Shown here piece by piece: positions 31,912 to 36,080 of a DNA stretch of 36,080 nucleotides. Both the position numbers and the translations under genes were made by a program. The stretch's first letter is position 1; the number at the start of each line of letters is the position of its first letter. The notes below the pieces were generated by a model that had not been told where the DNA came from, searched no databases, and saw only the letters and a list, made by a program, of their open reading frames with translations. The stretch covers positions 1-36,080 of the forward strand of contig JAGHVK010000076.1 of NCBI GenBank assembly GCA_018064345.1, in the 5' to 3' direction. The stretch is from Candidatus Cacconaster merdequi (GTDB lineage: Bacteria; Bacteroidota; Bacteroidia; Bacteroidales; UBA932).

Positions 31912-32151
31912 ATGACCAAGGAAGAGATACTCTCGGGCCTCAAGGAGGTCATCGGGGCTGTCAAGCCGAAGCTTGACGTCAGTGGCGTGGGTATGGATAC
32001 TCAGCTTGCATCCGAACTGGGCATCGATTCGTTGTCGATGCTGCTTATGTCTCTTGCTATAGAGACCAAATTCAATTTCCAGTTCAAGACCCAGACTCCT
32101 TTCCGTACGGTGGGGGAGGTGGTGGACTACATAAGCGAGTCCATCGCGTAG
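31912..32151 (+). CDS. Acyl carrier protein dedicated to the upstream ligase
   Basis: This 79-aa protein has the ACP four-helix pattern and the phosphopantetheine attachment site ELGIDSLSM (S40). It is acidic at the N terminus (MTKEEILSGLKEVI) but differs from housekeeping AcpP by a basic stretch (KTQTPFRTVGE) in the third-helix region. It begins one base after the ligase stop, implying coupled translation, and would carry the acyl group made there. Confidence 0.92.
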   Translation: MTKEEILSGLKEVIGAVKPKLDVSGVGMDTQLASELGIDSLSMLLMSLAIETKFNFQFKTQTPFRTVGEVVDYISESIA

Positions 32152-32177
32152 GGAATATGAACCTTTCAGTGAGGGAG

Positions 32178-32205
32178 GCCGACCAAAAAGTAATTTTTGG
32201 CCGGC
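32178..32205 (+). terminator. Terminator of the acyl ligase-ACP operon
   Basis: GCCGACCAAAAA (32178-32189) pairs with TTTTTGGCCGGC (32194-32205) except for one A-C mismatch, loop GTAA. A weak T-rich stretch follows. Confidence 0.6.
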
Positions 32206-32289
32206 TTCTTCGTCTGTGCCAGTATTGTCATCTTTTCTCTATTGACTTTTCGAATCTTGCTTCATTTTGATATCTTTATGAAAAGATTG

Positions 32290-32320
32290 TTTGTTTGAAT
32301 TGTAAGAATGAGTATCTTTG
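32290..32320 (+). promoter_or_regulatory. Promoter of the ABCG-type transporter gene
   Basis: TTTG at 32290-32293 and TATCTTTG at 32313-32320 are exactly 19 bases apart. Transcription would start near 32327, 35 bases before the ATG at 32362. Confidence 0.85.
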
Positions 32321-32361
32321 TACGTTAATACCGTAATTACGATTCGGGCAGACTGCGTACT

Positions 32362-35253
32362 ATGCTTAACGACACTTTGCTATCAGGCCTTATCAATCTC
32401 TTCGCGCTTCTCGGTGCGAAGTCAGGAGTAGACGTCAGCAAGTCACTCGATTTGCTCAACAGCTACCTGTGTCATCACTTCGGCCTGCGCAACCCAAAGG
32501 TTTACACTGACTTGTACACTGATTTGCGCGCTCTCTACGATGACGGAGACCTCATCGACAAGGATAGCGTCGTGGATCAGATATGCAGCAAGATACGCAG
32601 CCGTATCTCTCAGGAAGAACTGGCATTGACTCTTCTCCGCCTGATGGAGTTCTGCCACGTGGAGCCGGAGCTTTTCAATGGGGATGATCCTGTTTTCAAG
32701 CAGATTGCATCTCACTTCTCAGTGACTGACGAACTTCTCGGGGATTTTGTGAGCTTCGTGCTTGGAAATGAGAACGACAACGTTCGCCACCAGGTGTTCG
32801 GCGGATACGATGGCTGTATCAAGACTTTGTGGATTGGCGGGAACAACACGCTTGTCTTCACATACGAAGGAAAGGACGAAGTTCTCTTCGATGATATGCC
32901 GCTGGTCCCCGGGGTATTCCAGATATGGCACAAGAGCGGAGTGGTGAAGAACAGGAAGGGAGCACCTCTCTATTATTCTTCAGTACACAGGCCGTACGAC
33001 AGCGACACCGTTGAAAGCGTAGTATATTGCGGTCGTGACGTGAACTTCCGCTTCCCGGGAACGGATATCGGAATGCACGATTTCTCTTTCACCATCAAGA
33101 GCGGGGAACTTGTCGCCATAATGGGTGGCAGCGGTACCGGAAAGACGACCCTCCTCTCGCTCCTGAATGGGACGATTGCTCCTCAAAGCGGCACGCTTAC
33201 CATAAACGGTCACCCTATCAGCGAACAGAGCGCCAGGGGAATGATTGGTTTCGTGCCTCAGGATGACCTTCTCATCGAGGAACTCACGGTTTATCAGAAC
33301 CTCTACTATACGGCTCGTCTGTGCTTCGACGGAATGTCGGAAGAGCAACTTCACGACAGAGTGATGGCAGTCCTGCGCGACCTTTGCCTTGACCACGCCA
33401 GCGACCTTGTTGTCGGATCGCCTCTCAACAAGACCATCTCAGGCGGACAGCGCAAACGTCTCAACATAGCCCTCGAACTAATTCGCGAGCCTGCTGTGCT
33501 GTTCCTTGACGAACCTACCTCAGGTCTCTCCTCAGCCGACACCGAGAATGTGCTCGGTCTGCTGAAGGACCAGACCAACAAGGGCAAGCTTGTGGTTGTG
33601 AACATACACCAGCCATCAAGTGATGTCTATAAACTTTTCGACAGACTTTGGCTTCTCGACAAGGGCGGTTATCCTGTATTCGACGGAAACCCTATCGAGG
33701 CTGTCACATATTTCAAACGTGCCGCCAACTATGCCGACTCCGATGCGAGCACCTGCCCTGTATGCGGCAACGTGAATCCGGAAATAGTGCTCAACATCAT
33801 AGATGAGAAGGCATTGGACAGCAGCGGCCGTCCGAGCACTGAAAGGAAGACTTCCCCACAGCAGTGGCACGAAATGTATCTTTCCGACCGTTCTGACAAA
33901 GAGAAAGAGGAACCGAAGGTGAGCGGCATACCGGATTCCGGACAGAAGAAACCGGGCGCTTTCAAGCAGTTCCTGATTTTCCTCGAAAGGAACATCAAGT
34001 CGAAACTCACAAACAGACAATATCTCCTCATCACCCTGCTGGAGGCTCCGGTACTGGCGCTTATCTGTGGCCTGCTCACCCATTATGCTCCTCTTTCAGG
34101 ATACACTGTGATGGAGAACAAGAACCTTGTCAGCTATTTCTTCATGGCAGTGATTGTTGCAACGTTCCTCGGAATGAGCGGAAGTGCCGAAGAAATAATA
34201 CGTGACCGTACCCTGCTGAAGAGAGAGAGGTTCCTGAATCTCAGCTACGGAAGTTATATATGGAGCAAGATAGTCTATTCGGCTATGGTGTCCCTCGTGC
34301 AGACTGCTCTTTTCATCGTTGTGGGCAACCTGGTGATGGGACTCCACGGAATGTTCCTGATGTGGTGGATGATACTGTTCGTTTCGTCGCTTCTGTCGAA
34401 TCTCATCGGACTTCTGATGTCGCAGTGCCTGAGTTCTGTGGTATCCATATACATAAGTATCCCGATTCTGTTGATTCCTCAGATTCTTTTGTGCGGTCTG
34501 GTGGTTCCGTTCTCTGACCTCAATGGCGACAGCACTACGGACAATGTTCCACTCATAGGTGACGTAATCCCTTCGCGCTGGGCTTTCGAGGCAATAGCTG
34601 TCGGCTCTTTCTGCTATAACGACTACGAAAAGGATTTCTTCGACATAGACCGCGAAAGAGGTGAGGCTTTCTTCTTCCACGAGGCTTACATCTACGAACT
34701 TGAGTCCCAGATGGAGACTATGGCGGATGAGATGGCCAGGGGAATTGACGCCTCTTCAAGGGTGGATATACTTCGTACAAACCTCCCTCGTCTCGAGAAT
34801 GTATGCGGAATACGGTATGACGGCGATTTCAGTTATGAGTCCCTTTCTCAGTATCTTTCTGAAGCAAAGTCAGTTCTGTCTTCAATCGGCAACAAGCTGA
34901 CGCTCCGCAAGGACAAGATTCTCACGAAGATGATTGACGAAAGAGGCAGTGCCGAGATAGTGAGCATCAAGAAACGCAGTTACAACCTCCAGTTGGAGAA
35001 CTTCGTGACAGGCGCCGGCTCCGGGAGCCAGATTGACTTGGTGAACGGTCATTTCGTTCCCCGTGTCGGTACGATATACCTCACTCCGGTAAGCCGGAAT
35101 GGTCGCGCACCGTTCTACAGTTCTGTGAAAGTACTTGGAAATACAAAGATACCTACGCTGTGGTTTGACACTTGCATCCTTCTGCTTATGTGCCTGCTCC
35201 TGACGTTGGTACTCCTTGCCAACATCCCGGAAAGATTAAGGAAACAATATTAA
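32362..35253 (+). CDS. ABCG-type ABC transporter with N-terminal TerB-like helical domain
   Basis: This 963-aa protein joins all parts in one chain. Residues 1-130 are helical and TerB-like (LINLFALLGAKSGVDVSKSL, then LHHFGLRN-type pattern). Residues about 220-470 form the ATPase: Walker A GGSGTGKTT (255-263), signature SGGQ (360-363), Walker B LFLDEP. A CPVC pair follows near 474. Residues about 560-760 carry about five membrane segments of an ABC2-type permease. A roughly 170-residue soluble stretch (about 755-930) precedes a last segment (ILLLMCLLLTLVLLANI). The nucleotide-binding domain before the permease is the ABCG/White order, usually exporters that act as dimers. The substrate is unknown. 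It follows the ligase-ACP pair but has its own promoter. Confidence 0.85.
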   Translation: MLNDTLLSGLINLFALLGAKSGVDVSKSLDLLNSYLCHHFGLRNPKVYTDLYTDLRALYDDGDLIDKDSVVDQICSKIRSRISQEELALTLLRLMEFCHVEPELFNGDDPVFKQIASHFSVTDELLGDFVSFVLGNENDNVRHQVFGGYDGCIKTLWIGGNNTLVFTYEGKDEVLFDDMPLVPGVFQIWHKSGVVKNRKGAPLYYSSVHRPYDSDTVESVVYCGRDVNFRFPGTDIGMHDFSFTIKSGELVAIMGGSGTGKTTLLSLLNGTIAPQSGTLTINGHPISEQSARGMIGFVPQDDLLIEELTVYQNLYYTARLCFDGMSEEQLHDRVMAVLRDLCLDHASDLVVGSPLNKTISGGQRKRLNIALELIREPAVLFLDEPTSGLSSADTENVLGLLKDQTNKGKLVVVNIHQPSSDVYKLFDRLWLLDKGGYPVFDGNPIEAVTYFKRAANYADSDASTCPVCGNVNPEIVLNIIDEKALDSSGRPSTERKTSPQQWHEMYLSDRSDKEKEEPKVSGIPDSGQKKPGAFKQFLIFLERNIKSKLTNRQYLLITLLEAPVLALICGLLTHYAPLSGYTVMENKNLVSYFFMAVIVATFLGMSGSAEEIIRDRTLLKRERFLNLSYGSYIWSKIVYSAMVSLVQTALFIVVGNLVMGLHGMFLMWWMILFVSSLLSNLIGLLMSQCLSSVVSIYISIPILLIPQILLCGLVVPFSDLNGDSTTDNVPLIGDVIPSRWAFEAIAVGSFCYNDYEKDFFDIDRERGEAFFFHEAYIYELESQMETMADEMARGIDASSRVDILRTNLPRLENVCGIRYDGDFSYESLSQYLSEAKSVLSSIGNKLTLRKDKILTKMIDERGSAEIVSIKKRSYNLQLENFVTGAGSGSQIDLVNGHFVPRVGTIYLTPVSRNGRAPFYSSVKVLGNTKIPTLWFDTCILLLMCLLLTLVLLANIPERLRKQY

Positions 35254-35273
35254 TAATATCAATAACTAAAAAA

Positions 35274-36080
35274 ATGAAAAAATTATCAATCATCATCGCA
35301 TCAGCACTTTGCCTTGTATTGGCTGCTTCTTGCGGACAGCGCAACAAAGCCGCTGAACAGGAGAATCCGGAAACTAAGACTGAAGCTCAGATTCAGGCAG
35401 AAGCTCTCATCAAGGTTCACCTTGACTCTCTCGCAAACGAACTCGTGAAGATCAACCCTGTAGGAATCCTCGGATCTGTAAAGGATGGTAAGATTGTTCT
35501 TTCTGATAAGGAGAAACAGGTAAAGCCTGAATATCTTGCTGACCCTGCAATCGCCAACGACCTTCAGACTCTTTCTCAGAAGTACCGCGCAATCGCAGTT
35601 ATCGCTATTGATTCTGAAATCGCAAAGCTCTATGGAATGCCTGTGGATTCATACAACGCTGCTCTTGCAAAACTCTACTCTGACGTGAACGATCCTGCAT
35701 TGAAGGCTTTCTCTGAGGGTATGGAACTCAAGGAATCCATCAACTCTTTCTATGAGGAGTCAAAGAAAAACGAGCGTGAAAACCTCTTCTGGGAGACCGT
35801 ATCGGCAGCTCTCGTTGAGCAGATGTTCATCGTAAGCCAGAACTCAGACAAGTTCATCGCTGCTTTCGACGATCAGTCAGTAACTGATTTCACTTGGGAT
35901 GTTGTCCTTCTTACTCTTGCTGTCGAGGATCTTGCAAACGTAGATTCTGAGTATGCATATCTTAACGAGACTATCCAGCCTCTTACAAAGATTGATGCCA
36001 TCAGCGTAGATCAGTTCAAAGGTCAGCTTGATGCTCTCAAGTCAGAAATGGAAGTTTCTCGCGCAACTCTGCTGAAATAA
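35274..36080 (+). CDS. Lipoprotein of unknown function
   Basis: With the ATG at 35274 the protein is 268 aa. It starts with a lipoprotein signal (MKKLSIIIASALCLVLAASC, lipid-modified C20), followed by a charged linker (NKAAEQENPETKTEAQ). The rest is helical, without motifs I recognise, and no catalytic signature is visible. The stop is the last codon of the window. Codon use leans to a narrow set (GCT, CTT, TCT, AAG), which suggests high expression. It starts 20 bases after the ABC gene and has no promoter I can see, so it may be cotranscribed with it. Confidence 0.7.
   Translation: MKKLSIIIASALCLVLAASCGQRNKAAEQENPETKTEAQIQAEALIKVHLDSLANELVKINPVGILGSVKDGKIVLSDKEKQVKPEYLADPAIANDLQTLSQKYRAIAVIAIDSEIAKLYGMPVDSYNAALAKLYSDVNDPALKAFSEGMELKESINSFYEESKKNERENLFWETVSAALVEQMFIVSQNSDKFIAAFDDQSVTDFTWDVVLLTLAVEDLANVDSEYAYLNETIQPLTKIDAISVDQFKGQLDALKSEMEVSRATLLK

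Noticed and set aside
1-36080. CRISPR array, insertion sequence, prophage or rRNA operon
   Set aside because: I saw no regularly spaced repeats, no transposase or phage structural proteins and no rRNA-like sequence.

Overview
The window looks like a chromosome segment of an uncultured or gut-type Bacteroidales (Bacteroidota). The evidence is the recurrent TAnnTTTG -7 promoter box (often with a TTG/TTTG about 19-20 bases upstream), a PUR-type DUF3276 protein, a long (about 312 aa) NusB followed by YajC, a YbbR-like protein, CoaE and a DUF5606 protein, tRNA genes without an encoded CCA, and almost no Shine-Dalgarno sequences. No insertion sequence, prophage or CRISPR array is visible. It reads as core chromosome with a few accessory pieces.

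Layout. 1-150: 3' end of an ExbD-like gene and a shared terminator. 241-3942 (minus): an operon of a degenerate P-loop ATPase, a cysteine-free Sir2 deacylase and a secreted phosphoesterase/beta-propeller fusion, with its own promoter. 4083-4454 (minus): DUF3276 protein. 4634-11645 (plus): nusB, yajC, ybbR-like, coaE, DUF5606, rimO, fabG and a secreted three-domain metallophosphoesterase, tightly packed or overlapping. 11719-13371: glnS. 13540-14077 (minus): a ParDE toxin-antitoxin pair with an operator inside its promoter. 14379-14452 (minus): tRNA-Arg(TCT). 14483-18181 (minus): a DUF368/PopT-type polyprenyl-phosphate transporter and pyruvate phosphate dikinase. 18377-21802 (plus): an MscS-type channel and a CBM9-like protein. 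22031-22490: rplS with a structured leader, then tRNA-Arg(ACG) and a triplicated trailer/terminator module.

22821-28424 (plus) is the most accessory-looking operon: a C45-type Ntn-hydrolase lipoprotein, a lipoprotein fusing a class A (PAP2) acid phosphatase to an Agp-type histidine acid phosphatase, a MenA-like prenyltransferase, a CPBP membrane protease and a secreted creatininase-family protein. 28526-30253 (minus): the GGGtGRT protein and its NifU-like partner, the former with a perfect Shine-Dalgarno, unusual for this phylum. 30417-32151 (plus): an adenylating acyl ligase and a dedicated acyl carrier protein. 32362-36080: an ABCG-type exporter with an N-terminal helical domain, and a small lipoprotein.

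The least explained structure is not a gene. It is a short element (consensus GAACC, then ATTTCAARACA or close, then GGTTC) found at nine gene boundaries, including every junction longer than 8 bases in the 22.8-28.4 kb operon. Four copies can fold a 5-bp stem, two of them through a G-U pair. In two places the element fills essentially the whole predicted 5' leader. I could not run searches, so all family assignments rest on motifs read by eye.
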